From Bacillota bacterium (GTDB lineage: Bacteria; Bacillota; Clostridia; Lachnospirales; Lachnospiraceae): 64,000 nt of DNA. The notes below the pieces were generated by a model, which had not been told where the DNA came from, searched no databases, and worked only from the letters and a program-made list of their open reading frames with translations. Position numbers and translations under genes: made by a program. The stretch covers positions 62,001 to 126,000 of the forward strand of contig JAEZOB010000055.1 in the NCBI GenBank assembly GCA_023414355.1, in the 5' to 3' direction. Of this stretch, positions 1 to 8,751 are shown in pieces (positions within the stretch are counted from its first letter, which is position 1; each line of letters opens with the position of its first letter).

Positions 1-369
1 ATTTCGTTCGGTCTGAAGAAAGATGTGCTTCATTCCTTTATTCTTTATGTATATCTCGATTGCCTGCATAAACTGTGTTCCCAGGCCTCGCCCTTGCTCT
101 TCTGTTTTGATGCAGAATTCATCAATATAATACTCCGTACCGGAATACCAATGTCTGATACTTCCCATAACAAGTCCAACCATAGTTTCATTCTCATAAA
201 AACCCAGAGCCAAAGAATTGTTATTACCGATCAGGTCAGAGATATATGCATGAAGTTGATTCTGATCGCTCCAATCATCATTCCAAGGCTCATTTGAAAA
301 AACCTGAAAAAAGAACTCTCTTATTTCTTCTATTTGATCTAAATTAAGTATCCTCAATTCTGCAGCCAT
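1..369 (-). CDS. GNAT-family N-acetyltransferase (3' end outside window)
   Basis: The reverse strand reads open from an ATG at 369 to the window edge, 123 codons with no stop. An AAAGGAG ribosome site lies just upstream of the ATG. A central acetyl-CoA-binding stretch (EEQGRGLGTQFM) matches the GNAT motif A pattern R/Q-x-x-G-x-G/A. The preceding beta strand (YYIDEFCIK) and the following IEIYIKNKGMKHIFLQT are typical of the fold. The substrate cannot be told. The gene is cut by the window, so its C-terminus is not visible. It is divergent from the hydrolase at 800. Confidence 0.85.
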   Translation of the reverse strand, partial: MAAELRILNLDQIEEIREFFFQVFSNEPWNDDWSDQNQLHAYISDLIGNNNSLALGFYENETMVGLVMGSIRHWYSGTEYYIDEFCIKTEEQGRGLGTQFMQAIEIYIKNKGMKHIFLQTERN

Positions 370-799
370 AATATTTGTTCTCCTTTAATCTATTGCAGGA
401 TATCCCTGTCGTGTAAGCTTGTTCTTATTCTACCTTATCGTATACACAACTTCAACATGATTATCTATATTTTTCCATGAAGTCATATTCTAATGAGAAT
501 CAACACTTTGATCTCCGCGGACACCCCAACTCCAATCACCAATATAAGCATCATATTTTTTCTCAGCATATAAGCTTTATTATTACAGTTTTATGCTTGA
601 AGATTTTTTATTACAACTTTATTATTACAGTTTTATTATTGCAATTTTATTATTGTAATTTTATTATTACATTTTTATCTTTCGTTATCGTATCCTTCCA
701 AGACTCCCAGAAAACATCTATAGCCATAACCTTGTTCGACCTGTAGTATAGATAGAGCGAAGTAGTAACTGAATTATTGACACACAGAAGGAGGTCACT
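370..799. other. 430-bp AT-rich gap between divergent genes
   Basis: No gene is supported here. An open frame at 477-746 is built largely from the 14-bp tandem repeat at 576-673 and has no ribosome site. The promoter of the downstream hydrolase must lie here, but no clear vegetative -35/-10 pair was found near 700-790. A sporulation-sigma promoter is possible. Confidence 0.6.
576..673. repeat. Seven tandem copies of a 14-bp AT-rich unit
   Basis: Units of the form TTTATTATTACAGT repeat exactly every 14 bp: 576-589, 590-603 (diverged), 604-617, 618-631, 632-645, 646-659 and 660-673. The period is not a multiple of 3, so this is not protein-coding repetition. It lies in the gap upstream of the LysM hydrolase. 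Confidence 0.85.
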
Positions 800-1552
800 A
801 TGAAACTATTCAAGAGTATTATTGTTGTAACCCTTTGTTTCTTATTATTATCCCCTGCTGCTGCGGCAAGTGCTGCCAGCTATACTGTCAGAGAGAATGA
901 CTCTCTATATTCACTAAGTAAGTTATTTGAGACCAGTGTAAATTCCTTGCGGTATTCTAATAATATAAACGAATATAATCTAAAGCCGGGCGCGAAGATT
1001 TATGTTCCGGCACATGTTCATAAAGTAAAGAGCGGTGAAACTTTAAGTAAGATAGCCAATCGCTACGAGATACCCGTAGCTAATCTCAAAAAAGCGAACG
1101 GTAAGAAAGCGACTTCTATCACACCGGGAGTTAAATTAATCATTCCGGGAGAAAAACCGCATAAGAAATCCGATGCTGTGATTTCCTATTCCAATACTGA
1201 TATCGACATGCTGGCAAAGCTGATCGAAGCGGAGGCCTCCGGAGAAACCATGCAGGCAAAAATCGGTGTCGGTGCGGTTGTCATTAACCGCGTTCAGAGT
1301 AAGGATTGGGCACCCTCCGTGTCTAAGGTAATTAATCAGAAATTCGGACCATATTATCAGTTTACACCGGTCAAGATCGGAACAATAAATAATAAACCCT
1401 CTGCTGCATCGAAAAGGGCTGCCTGGATAGCAATGTTTGGTAGTGATCCAAGCAAAGGCGCAATTTATTATTTCGATCAGAGTTCAAAAAATGCATGGCT
1501 CTGGTCTAAACCGCAGACTGCTCAGCTGGACCATATGGTTTTTGCGAAATAA
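800..1552 (+). CDS. LysM-domain SleB-like cell-wall hydrolase
   Basis: This 250-aa secreted protein has a signal peptide (residues about 1-26, ending in an Ala-rich AASAAS), LysM domains at about 28-71 and 73-116, and a SleB/CwlJ-type hydrolase domain (Hydrolase_2 fold) at about 134-250. The hydrolase region opens with LAKLIEAEASGE, whose Glu is the usual catalytic residue of this lytic-transglycosylase-like family, and continues with VGAVVINRV. LysM binds peptidoglycan glycan chains. SleB relatives degrade spore cortex or vegetative wall. A strong AAGGAGG site precedes the ATG. The gene is single and ends in a terminator shared with the convergent gene. A cortex-lytic role is inferred from family only. 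Confidence 0.9.
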   Translation: MKLFKSIIVVTLCFLLLSPAAAASAASYTVRENDSLYSLSKLFETSVNSLRYSNNINEYNLKPGAKIYVPAHVHKVKSGETLSKIANRYEIPVANLKKANGKKATSITPGVKLIIPGEKPHKKSDAVISYSNTDIDMLAKLIEAEASGETMQAKIGVGAVVINRVQSKDWAPSVSKVINQKFGPYYQFTPVKIGTINNKPSAASKRAAWIAMFGSDPSKGAIYYFDQSSKNAWLWSKPQTAQLDHMVFAK

Positions 1553-1577
1553 AGAAGAAATAAAAGCAACTGATAAT

Positions 1578-1632
1578 AAAACCGTTATGATCTGTTTCCG
1601 GTCCGGATGACCTGGCATATCATAACGGTTTT
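1578..1632. terminator. Bidirectional terminator hairpin
   Basis: A perfect 14-bp inverted repeat (AAAACCGTTATGAT at 1578-1591, its complement at 1619-1632) with A- and T-rich outer ends lies between the convergent LysM hydrolase and yneA-like genes. Confidence 0.8.
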
Positions 1633-1672
1633 CTATTTACTCTCTCTAACATATAAATATTATAACAGCCTT

Positions 1673-2041
1673 CTATTCTGCCATTGCTATGGTAGTTGCA
1701 TCTGCATAATAAGGTACGATAATATAGTTGCCGGCATGAATCTCATCTGAGATCATTCGATTACTGTCTTTGATTTCTTCGATGTACTCATTCATGTCAT
1801 CGTATTCTTCAGTTATATATTCAGAAGCGATACTCCAAAGGGTATCACCTTTCTTGATCTCTATACAGGTAACCTGCTTACTGCGTTCTCCTTCTCTCTG
1901 TGCTGTTACTGTCTTGGTCATAAAAAACACTGAGAAAATTACAAGTACGAGCAATAGTAATCCGCCAACCATCCATACTTTCTTTCTGTTCATCTGATAA
2001 TAAGCATTCCCTTCTATCATTCTATTCGATGCTCTATTCAT
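1673..2041 (-). CDS. YneA-like LysM membrane protein, probable SOS division inhibitor
   Basis: This 122-aa protein has one membrane segment (about residues 23-41, GGLLLLVLVIFSVFF) followed by an extracellular LysM motif (IKKGDTLWSIASEY, then IHAGNYIIVPYY). It is divergent from lexA with a LexA-box array between them, the same arrangement as yneA-lexA in Bacillus, where YneA delays septation after DNA damage. Length and topology fit YneA (about 105 aa). The start at 2041 is supported by AGGAGGG 7 nt upstream; a second Met at residue 17 is less likely. Function is inferred from synteny and architecture, since YneA sequences are poorly conserved. Confidence 0.8.
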   Translation of the reverse strand: MNRASNRMIEGNAYYQMNRKKVWMVGGLLLLVLVIFSVFFMTKTVTAQREGERSKQVTCIEIKKGDTLWSIASEYITEEYDDMNEYIEEIKDSNRMISDEIHAGNYIIVPYYADATTIAMAE

Positions 2042-2104
2042 CTTACATACCCTCCTGAGGATTTCTCTTAAGTATTATTCCTTTGTTCTATTATTTATGA
2101 ACTG

Positions 2105-2110
2105 ATTATA
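2105..2110 (-). promoter_or_regulatory. Candidate -10 of the yneA-like gene
   Basis: On the minus strand a perfect TATAAT lies about 63 nt upstream of the yneA-like start. No good -35 is present at the expected spacing, so this is a weak call. Confidence 0.4.
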
Positions 2111-2171
2111 GGATGCGGATTGGTCATCCTATGTCCGAATATTAAAAATATTATAAAAAATATAACAATTT

Positions 2172-2300
2172 CGAACATACGATACGAACATTTGTTTTTA
2201 TATTCTGATTATATCGAACATACATTCTTTTGTCAACCGTTTTTTCCGAACATACTTTCTTTTTTACAAACATTTTTTCGCTTTTTAGAACATAAGTTTT
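2172..2300. promoter_or_regulatory. Array of LexA boxes between yneA-like gene and lexA
   Basis: Sites resemble the Gram-positive LexA consensus CGAAC-N4-GTTYG. The best are CGAACATTTGTTTT (2185-2198) and AGAACATAAGTTTT (2287-2300). Degenerate or half sites lie at 2172-2185, 2215-2228, 2247-2260 and 2267-2280. The last strong box directly overlaps the lexA -35, consistent with autorepression. Confidence 0.75.
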
Positions 2301-2327
2301 GCATTTTAAAAATAAGTATGTTATAAT
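2299..2327 (+). promoter_or_regulatory. lexA promoter
   Basis: TTGCAT (2299-2304), a 17-bp spacer and a perfect TATAAT (2322-2327) form a sigma-A promoter 33 bp upstream of the chosen lexA start. Confidence 0.8.
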
Positions 2328-2359
2328 GATGCAAATAGGAAATGGAGGCTGATACAACC

Positions 2360-2977
2360 ATGGGGTATGGTAGAATAAGCAACAAACAGAAGGAAATACT
2401 TGAATACTTGAAAGCCCAGATCATAAATAAAGGATATCCCCCGGCAGTGCGTGAGATTTGTGAAGCAGTAAAGCTGAAATCAACTTCTTCCGTTCACTCC
2501 CATCTTGAAACTCTTGAGAAGAACGGCTATATCCGCAGAGATCCTTCCAAACCGCGTGCCATTGAGATTATAGACGACGAATTCAACCTGACCAGACGTG
2601 ATTTGGTCAATGTGCCTGTTGTCGGTACGATTACCGCTGGTCAGCCGATTCTTGCCGTTGAGAATATAGACAGCTACTTCCCTATTCCTGCTGAATACAT
2701 GCCGAATGAAGATACCTTTATGCTGAAGGTTAAGGGTGACAGTATGATTAATGCAGGTATATTTAATGGTGACAAGATTCTGGTGCAGAAACAATCTCAT
2801 GCGAAGAATGGAGATTTTGTCGTTGCACTGCTCGGTGAGGAAGTAACCGTCAAGACCTTCTATAAAGAGAATGGCTTCTACCGCTTACAGCCGGAGAATG
2901 ATACCATGGAACCCATCATTGTATCGGATTTAAATATTCAGGGAAAAGTGATTGGATTATTCAGAATGTTTATGTAA
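2360..2977 (+). CDS. lexA: LexA repressor, SOS regulator
   Basis: This 205-aa repressor blocks SOS genes until RecA-stimulated self-cleavage. The N-terminal winged helix (REICEAVKLKSTSSVHSHLETLEKNGYI region) binds DNA. The cleavage site Ala-Gly is in TITAGQP. The catalytic Ser is in KGDSMINAGI and the Lys in EEVTVKTFY, so the Ser-Lys dyad is intact. The start at 2360 is preferred over the in-frame ATG at 2342, because the latter has almost no room for a ribosome site while GGAGG precedes 2360. The resulting length matches family norms (about 202-207 aa). A LexA box overlaps the promoter, indicating autoregulation. Confidence 0.97.
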   Translation: MGYGRISNKQKEILEYLKAQIINKGYPPAVREICEAVKLKSTSSVHSHLETLEKNGYIRRDPSKPRAIEIIDDEFNLTRRDLVNVPVVGTITAGQPILAVENIDSYFPIPAEYMPNEDTFMLKVKGDSMINAGIFNGDKILVQKQSHAKNGDFVVALLGEEVTVKTFYKENGFYRLQPENDTMEPIIVSDLNIQGKVIGLFRMFM

Positions 2978-2996
2978 TATTATTATGTAAACCAAT

Positions 2997-3035
2997 AAAA
3001 GCTTAGGACTCTTATCTACTGTCCTGAGCTTTTTT
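2997..3035 (+). terminator. lexA terminator
   Basis: AAAAGCTTAGGAC pairs with GTCCTGAGCTTTTT (one G-U pair) around an 11-nt loop, ending in a T run. Confidence 0.85.
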
Positions 3036-3176
3036 AATGTATCAGGAAGTCATGCAACTTACCGATATTTCATTCAGTACTTTATATATTTTCTCAATAT
3101 GTAGCAAGAATCATTAAATTTTGATTGAATGTTTTTATTATAATTGTATTACTATCTATGGAAGGGAGGATGCGAA

Positions 3177-4031
3177 TTGTCAAGAAACTGTATAAAAATT
3201 ACTACCCTGATTATTGATTATATCGAGTCTCATCTGACAGAAAAGATTGATTTGAATATCCTGGCAAAGACCCTTCATTATTCAAGTTATCATCTACATC
3301 GAATGTTCACTGGCACTGTTGGCTTTACCATTCATGATTATCTGCAACGCAGAAAACTTACTGAAGCCGCAAAAATGTTAGTTTTCTCAGATAAGCCAAT
3401 CCTGGAAATTGCCCTGATCACCGGATACGAAAGCCAGCAGGCTTTCACTAACATTTTCACTTCAATGTATAAACAATCACCCAGAAAATATAGGGACAAC
3501 GAAAAGTTCTATCCACTGCAGCTGAAGTTTGAATTTGAATGGGGGTATGACATGCTAGAGAACGCTGAGGATTTTCAAATGAATATTGAATATGCATCAG
3601 AAGAAGATATTCCCTGCTGGATGGCTCTGGTTCGGCTTGTTGTTGATGGTTTTCCTCATCTGAACGAAGCAGAATACATACGGATATTAAATCAGCGTAT
3701 CAGTACAAAGCAGGCGCTCATTTTGAAGCATCAGGATATAGCGATCGGTGTTATGCTATTCTGTTATAAAACCGGAAGCATTGATTTTATGGGTACTCAC
3801 CCGCTCTATCGCAAAAAAGGAATACCCAAACTATTTCTGGACAAGGTGATGAGTGAACTACTAAAAGATAAGGATATCAGTATTACCACCTATCGGGAAG
3901 GTGATAAAGCGGATACCGGATACAGAAAAGCAATTATAGATTTGGGGTTTGCGGAGGCTGAGCTGCTCATTGAATTCGGTTATCCTACCCAACGTTTTAT
4001 CTTAGCTCGGGAGGATGAAAATGAATTCTAG
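3177..4031 (+). CDS. AraC-type HTH regulator fused to a GNAT domain
   Basis: This 284-aa fusion carries an N-terminal AraC/XylS double HTH (about residues 1-105: IDLNILAKTLHYSSYHLHRMF, then ITGYESQQAFTNIF and SPRKYR). The C-terminal half (about 130-270) looks like a GNAT acetyltransferase (GTHPLYRKKGIPKLFLDKVM corresponds to motif A). The usual effector-binding partner of AraC regulators is therefore replaced by an acetyltransferase-like fold. I chose the TTG at 3177 because GGGAGGA sits 6 nt upstream; the longer frame from TTG 3144 has no such site. It overlaps the HelD-like gene by 11 nt, so the two are probably co-translated. Ligand and targets are unknown. Confidence 0.8.
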   Translation: MSRNCIKITTLIIDYIESHLTEKIDLNILAKTLHYSSYHLHRMFTGTVGFTIHDYLQRRKLTEAAKMLVFSDKPILEIALITGYESQQAFTNIFTSMYKQSPRKYRDNEKFYPLQLKFEFEWGYDMLENAEDFQMNIEYASEEDIPCWMALVRLVVDGFPHLNEAEYIRILNQRISTKQALILKHQDIAIGVMLFCYKTGSIDFMGTHPLYRKKGIPKLFLDKVMSELLKDKDISITTYREGDKADTGYRKAIIDLGFAEAELLIEFGYPTQRFILAREDENEF

Positions 4032-6075
4032 CAAACAAAATATCCCTTTCCCTGACGAACTGCTGTATCTCGATCAAATCAATCATAAGCTCGACGAAGC
4101 ATTACAGTATGCAGATCAGGATGTTGATCGACTGAATCAAGAATACCTGGAGTTTAAACGATACATGGTGGAGAACCGGGGAGAAATTGATCCGCATGAA
4201 ATGTTTCAAAATGAACTGGCTTTGAATAGGATTGACCACACAGGAGCATTTTCGGCAAGCCTCCGGGATAGGCTTGCCAAGCTAAAGGACTCTCCTTACT
4301 TCTGCCGAATCGATTTTCGCGAGCATGGCTGCGAAGAAGCAGAAATACATTATATCGGACGATTTACCTTCCAATATGATAAAAAAATACTGATATTCGA
4401 TTGGCGAGCTCCAATTGCAACTATGTTCTATGATTATGAGCTCGGACCTGCGGGTTATGATGCTCCAATGGGAAAAATTGAAGGGGAATTGCTTCGCAAA
4501 AGACAGTTCAAAATCAAAGACAGTCGATTGGAATATGCTCTTGAGAGCTCTGTCAGTATTCAGGATGAAGTACTCTTGCAGGAATTAAGTCATACGTCGG
4601 ATGATAAAATGAAATCCATCATTATGTCACTTCAGAAAGAACAAAACAGGATTATCAGAAATGAAAAAGCAAGGACTCTTATTATTCAGGGTGTGGCAGG
4701 CTCCGGAAAGACTTCAATCGCCCTACATCGCATAGCCTACTTCCTTTACCGCTTTAAGGATAAGCTGACAGCGAAGAATGTTGTTATACTATCTCCTAAC
4801 AGAGTATTCGGAGATTATATCTCCAGTGTTCTTCCTGAACTAGGCGAGGAGCCGATTTATGAGATGAGTTTTACTGACATAGCTATAGCTCAACTGGACG
4901 GTGTGGTTGCTATTGAGGACTATCTGGATCCTCTGGAAATCACAGATGCGGACTTGGCCGACCGTATCAGCTTTAAATCCACATTGCACTTTGTGAAGCT
5001 GTTGGATGAATTTATCCTACGTATCCCTGATATCATCTTTCAGCCTGTAGACTATACCTATGAAACATTTACTGCAAAAGCTGATCTGATTAGAGTACGA
5101 TATCATAGTTATTCCAATTATCCGATTAAGAGGCGCTTAATTATGATTGCTGAAGATATCTATGATACCTTTGACACAGATAATTTTATGAATTATGATC
5201 TTCCTAAAGTCAAAACCATTCTGAAAAGTCTTCAGTCAATGCTTACAATAAAGACCACCCTCTCCTTATATCAGGAATTTTTTAGGCAGCTTGAACTACA
5301 AAATCAGCTGAAGTTGCCGAAGAAAAATACTTTAGAATGGGCTGATATCCCTCCTTTTCTCTATCTCCATGCGGCATTCGAAGGTCTGAAGGAAGGGAAT
5401 GCCATCAAGCATTTGGTTATTGATGAAATGCAGGATTATACGCCAATACAATATGCAGTGATTAACCTATTGTTTCGTTGCCCCAAAACAATACTTGGTG
5501 ATTTTGGACAGCTCATCAATCCTTATCATATGCATACTCTGGAGGATATCAAGCAAATATACAGCGAGGCTGAAACCACTGAATTGAACAAAAGCTACCG
5601 CTCCACCTATGAGATTATTACCTTCGCTAAAAGAATTAAGAACGTGACTGCTTTAGAACCGATTGAACGCCATGGTACTCCTCCCTCCGTCCTTTCGTGT
5701 AAGAATGACGCAGCGGAATTTGCCAGATTGAAGGATGAAATTAAAGCATTTCTTAAAAGCGATCTTGCATCGCTGGGAATTATCCTGAAGACAAATCACG
5801 CAGCCCAGAGCTTTTATCATAAGCTTTCAATGAACTATGACGTACACCTGATCTCACCTGATAGCTCAAATTTTGCGAATGGGATTATTATTACTTCCGT
5901 CCAGATGTCTAAAGGTCTTGAGTTTGATAAAGTCATTCTTCCCTGTGTGAATAACGATACTTATTCGTCAGAACAGGACCGAAGCTTACTTTATATAGCC
6001 TGTACCAGAGCCTTGCACGAGCTGACGCTCACCCATACCGGAACAATAACTGATATCTTAAAAATCAATGTTTAA
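4021..6075 (+). CDS. HelD/UvrD-like superfamily 1 helicase
   Basis: This 684-aa SF1 ATPase has Walker A GVAGSGKTS (about residue 223), motif II DEMQD (about 468), GDFGQ, the SYRSTYEI motif, QMSKGLEFDKV and YIACTRAL. The long N-terminal coiled region before Walker A and the overall layout match HelD proteins, which strip stalled RNA polymerase from DNA. It is slightly shorter than B. subtilis HelD (about 774 aa). The ATG at 4021 is preferred over 4015 because GGGAGG lies 6 nt upstream of the former and abuts the latter. It is coupled to the AraC-GNAT gene. Confidence 0.88.
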   Translation: MNSSKQNIPFPDELLYLDQINHKLDEALQYADQDVDRLNQEYLEFKRYMVENRGEIDPHEMFQNELALNRIDHTGAFSASLRDRLAKLKDSPYFCRIDFREHGCEEAEIHYIGRFTFQYDKKILIFDWRAPIATMFYDYELGPAGYDAPMGKIEGELLRKRQFKIKDSRLEYALESSVSIQDEVLLQELSHTSDDKMKSIIMSLQKEQNRIIRNEKARTLIIQGVAGSGKTSIALHRIAYFLYRFKDKLTAKNVVILSPNRVFGDYISSVLPELGEEPIYEMSFTDIAIAQLDGVVAIEDYLDPLEITDADLADRISFKSTLHFVKLLDEFILRIPDIIFQPVDYTYETFTAKADLIRVRYHSYSNYPIKRRLIMIAEDIYDTFDTDNFMNYDLPKVKTILKSLQSMLTIKTTLSLYQEFFRQLELQNQLKLPKKNTLEWADIPPFLYLHAAFEGLKEGNAIKHLVIDEMQDYTPIQYAVINLLFRCPKTILGDFGQLINPYHMHTLEDIKQIYSEAETTELNKSYRSTYEIITFAKRIKNVTALEPIERHGTPPSVLSCKNDAAEFARLKDEIKAFLKSDLASLGIILKTNHAAQSFYHKLSMNYDVHLISPDSSNFANGIIITSVQMSKGLEFDKVILPCVNNDTYSSEQDRSLLYIACTRALHELTLTHTGTITDILKINV

Positions 6076-6122
6076 GTAGCATTGCCGCCACATCAGCTCT
6101 GGTATTCTTCCATTCATATGTT

Positions 6123-6164
6123 CGCTCAGGAAAGATCTATTCATGACTTGTCCTGAGCGTTTTA
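6123..6164 (+). terminator. Terminator after the HelD-like gene
   Basis: CGCTCAGGA (6123-6131) pairs with TCCTGAGCG (6151-6159) and is followed by TTTTATTTT. Confidence 0.8.
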
Positions 6165-6263
6165 TTTTGTAACTTAGGTATCGTTTCCCGCAACATAGTG
6201 CTTTATCTCTTGCATAATAATGGTAGAATGGATATAGTGATAACGAAACGGGGGTGCCACTGT

Positions 6264-6704
6264 TTGAAAATACATATCAATGAGGATCCGAAGCTGAATG
6301 AAACCGAAATTACAATCAACTGCGGCAGAATAAGCACAGAAGTAGAGAAATTGATATCCCTGCTTCGTGTCATGGACTTAAAGCTCACCGGCAGAAAGGA
6401 TAATCAGACTTATATCCTGGATGCCGCCAAAGTGCTTTATATCGATACTGTCGATAAAAAGACCTTCTTCTATACGAAAAAGGAGGTTTATGAAACCGAC
6501 TTAAAGCTTTACGAGCTAGAAGAACAGCTCTCGGCTCTGGATTTCCTTCGTGCCAACAAATCCTGTGTCATCAATTTCAACCAGATCATATCGATCCGAG
6601 CTGATATTGATGGTAAGCTTCTGATTACGATGAGTAATCAGGAACAATTATATGTATCCAGACAATACGCAACAATCATTAAGAAAAAGTTAGGGGTGAG
6701 ATAA
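6264..6704 (+). CDS. LytTR-family DNA-binding regulator
   Basis: This 146-aa protein has a C-terminal LytTR domain (about residues 50-145: YILDAAKVLYIDTVDKKTFFY, LRANKSCVINFNQI, VSRQYATIIKKKLG) and a short N-terminal region, KIHINEDPKLNETEI, typical of standalone LytTR regulators paired with DUF3021 proteins. The TTG at 6264 is chosen: ACGGGGG lies about 9 nt upstream and homologous proteins usually begin at this point. The stop overlaps the next start (TAATG). It probably controls the downstream ABC transporter. Confidence 0.9.
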   Translation: MKIHINEDPKLNETEITINCGRISTEVEKLISLLRVMDLKLTGRKDNQTYILDAAKVLYIDTVDKKTFFYTKKEVYETDLKLYELEEQLSALDFLRANKSCVINFNQIISIRADIDGKLLITMSNQEQLYVSRQYATIIKKKLGVR

Positions 6705-7195
6705 TGGAGGAAAAGGGAAATATCGTATTTCGACTTCTAAATCAAGTCTTGATCACATTTTCAATCGATATATTAATACTGATGTTATTAGCAACTTTGG
6801 TTGGAGATGAGGCACGGAGCATGTCAACCATCTATCAGCTCGGCAGCAAGGGATTAGCCTCTGCAACGTTAGTTCAGTTTCTAATTAGTTCTGTTACTAT
6901 TGTGTTTCTGAGAAACGTCTTCCTCTCCGAGAAGCTCTTCAAGAAGCTGAGTACCCTGCAGCGTACCATATTTATGGTTCTATGCATGTTGCTGATCCAT
7001 ATTGTTTACATTATTCTGTTTGGATGGTTTCCCCTGGATAACCGTTTTGCATGGATAAGCTTTCTGGTTTTATTTACAGGCGGCTTTACGATGGGTCTTC
7101 TGATTATGTTATTGAAAATAAAATTAGATAATAGACAGTATGACAAGCTGCTGTCTCAGTATAAAGAAATGCATGAGGAGGAAGAAAATGAATAG
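6704..7195 (+). CDS. DUF3021-family membrane protein
   Basis: This 163-aa protein has four predicted membrane segments (about residues 14-32, 50-70, 88-108 and 118-138) and a charged cytoplasmic tail (YKEMHEEEENE). DUF3021 proteins are regularly encoded directly after LytTR regulators and are thought to modulate them from the membrane; the mechanism is not established. It overlaps the regulator by 1 nt and the ABC ATPase by 8 nt, so it belongs to one operon. Confidence 0.88.
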   Translation: MEEKGNIVFRLLNQVLITFSIDILILMLLATLVGDEARSMSTIYQLGSKGLASATLVQFLISSVTIVFLRNVFLSEKLFKKLSTLQRTIFMVLCMLLIHIVYIILFGWFPLDNRFAWISFLVLFTGGFTMGLLIMLLKIKLDNRQYDKLLSQYKEMHEEEENE

Positions 7196-8030
7196 TATCA
7201 GTATCCAAGAGGTTTCAAAATCCTTCGGGGGAAAGGAAGTACTGAAGAAGGTCAGCTTTACTGTACCAACTGGAGAGATCTTTGGCTTACTCGGTCCCTC
7301 AGGAGCCGGTAAGACTACCTTAATTAAGATTTTAACCGGTCAGCTCTCCTATTCCGGTTCAGCAGAGATATTTAATAAGAATTGCAATCAGCTTGATAGA
7401 AATATCTATTCCGAAATCGGCATGATGATGGATAACAGCGGCTTATATGAGCGTCTGAGCTGCTATGATAATCTGCTTATGTTTTGTCGCTTTCATAGTG
7501 TTGATAAGAAAGCAATTCACACTGTATTAGACAGAGTGGGGTTACAGAATCCCAAAGCCGTTGCAGGAAAACTATCGAAGGGCATGAAGCAAAGACTGAT
7601 CTTAGCCAGAGCTGTACTCCATCATCCTAAGCTACTTTTTCTGGATGAACCGACCAGTGGCTTAGACCCAGCGACAGCGAATGAGATTCATACACTTCTT
7701 CAGGAGCTAAAGTCCGAGGGCACCACAATTTTTCTGACCACGCACAATATGGTTGAGGCGCATAAGCTGTGTGATCATATCGCTCTGCTCAATGAAGGTA
7801 ATATCGTAGAATTCGGTGTTCCCGACGAACTATGTAGAAAATATAATAAGGATAATGTCATCACCATACTCACGAAAGACGGCACCACGATAACCCTAAT
7901 CAACAGTCCGAATTCCGCCGGAGAAATTGCCGATTACTTTAACCGTGGAAATGTTGAGGCAATCCATTCTTCTGAGCCGAATCTCGAAAGTGTATTCATG
8001 AAATTAACAGGAAGGGAGCTGGATATATAA
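7188..8030 (+). CDS. ABC transporter ATP-binding protein
   Basis: This 280-aa ATPase has Walker A GPSGAGKTT, signature LSKGMKQRL, Walker B LLFLDEPTSGLD and H-loop TTHNM. It belongs to the ABC-2 exporter type (drug, peptide or bacteriocin self-protection). The start at 7188 follows GAGGAGG; the longer frame from 7140 lies inside DUF3021. It is part of the LytTR-DUF3021-ATPase-permease operon. The substrate is not evident. Confidence 0.92.
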   Translation: MNSISIQEVSKSFGGKEVLKKVSFTVPTGEIFGLLGPSGAGKTTLIKILTGQLSYSGSAEIFNKNCNQLDRNIYSEIGMMMDNSGLYERLSCYDNLLMFCRFHSVDKKAIHTVLDRVGLQNPKAVAGKLSKGMKQRLILARAVLHHPKLLFLDEPTSGLDPATANEIHTLLQELKSEGTTIFLTTHNMVEAHKLCDHIALLNEGNIVEFGVPDELCRKYNKDNVITILTKDGTTITLINSPNSAGEIADYFNRGNVEAIHSSEPNLESVFMKLTGRELDI

Positions 8031-8725
8031 TGAGAATTCAAAATGTAGGTGCTTTATTTCATAAACAAGTGAAGGATGTATTTAAGAATTTACCGGTTCT
8101 TGTACTATTTATCGTATATCCGATCATTGCACTAGTGATGACACAGGCCATGAAGGATCAGGCTGATATGGGAAGCTTCTTTATTTCAATCTTTGCAACA
8201 ATGCATTGTGTATTCACACCGATAGTTGCTACTTCCAGCATCATCACCGAAGAAAAAGAAACGAACACACTGCGCGTTTTAATCATGTCCAATGTCAACC
8301 TGCGGGAATATCTGCTGAGTATCGGTGGTTTCGTACTGATCTCTACTCTGCTCTCATCCTCTGTGTTCCTTTTTCTCGAAGGTCAGCCTTCCCTGGAGAA
8401 TGCACTCCGGTTCTTGTCTACGATAGCGATTGGCAGTTTAATTTCCATCATTGTCGGAGTATGTATCGGTTTATTCTCCAAAAATGCCGCTGCGGCAAAC
8501 GGACTATCAGTACCCTTCGGTATGGTATTTGCCTTTTTGCCGATGCTTGCTAATTTTAATCAGGGAATTGAAGCAGTATCCAAGTTTACCTTTAGCCAAC
8601 AGGTTAGCTATCTGCTGGGTGGGAAATCCCTCTCATTCTTCGGAATTATGGTAATATGCATTAACTTTATTCTTCTGTTAGCTATCTCGGCATTTCGTTT
8701 CAAACGTAGTATCTCGGCAGAATAA
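8030..8725 (+). CDS. ABC-2 type permease
   Basis: This 231-aa integral membrane protein has six likely membrane segments. It contains the ABC-2 hallmark after the second helix (EEKETNTLRVLIMSNV, the EKE...G/L motif). It overlaps the ATPase stop by 1 nt (TAATG). As the only permease in the operon it presumably acts as a homodimer with the preceding ATPase. Confidence 0.9.
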   Translation: MRIQNVGALFHKQVKDVFKNLPVLVLFIVYPIIALVMTQAMKDQADMGSFFISIFATMHCVFTPIVATSSIITEEKETNTLRVLIMSNVNLREYLLSIGGFVLISTLLSSSVFLFLEGQPSLENALRFLSTIAIGSLISIIVGVCIGLFSKNAAAANGLSVPFGMVFAFLPMLANFNQGIEAVSKFTFSQQVSYLLGGKSLSFFGIMVICINFILLLAISAFRFKRSISAE

Positions 8726-8751
8726 ATTCGAAACGAAATATAATATTTCAT

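Noticed and set aside
477..746. 89-codon open frame on the plus strand
   Set aside because: It is made largely of the 14-bp tandem repeat, has no ribosome site and an implausible composition.
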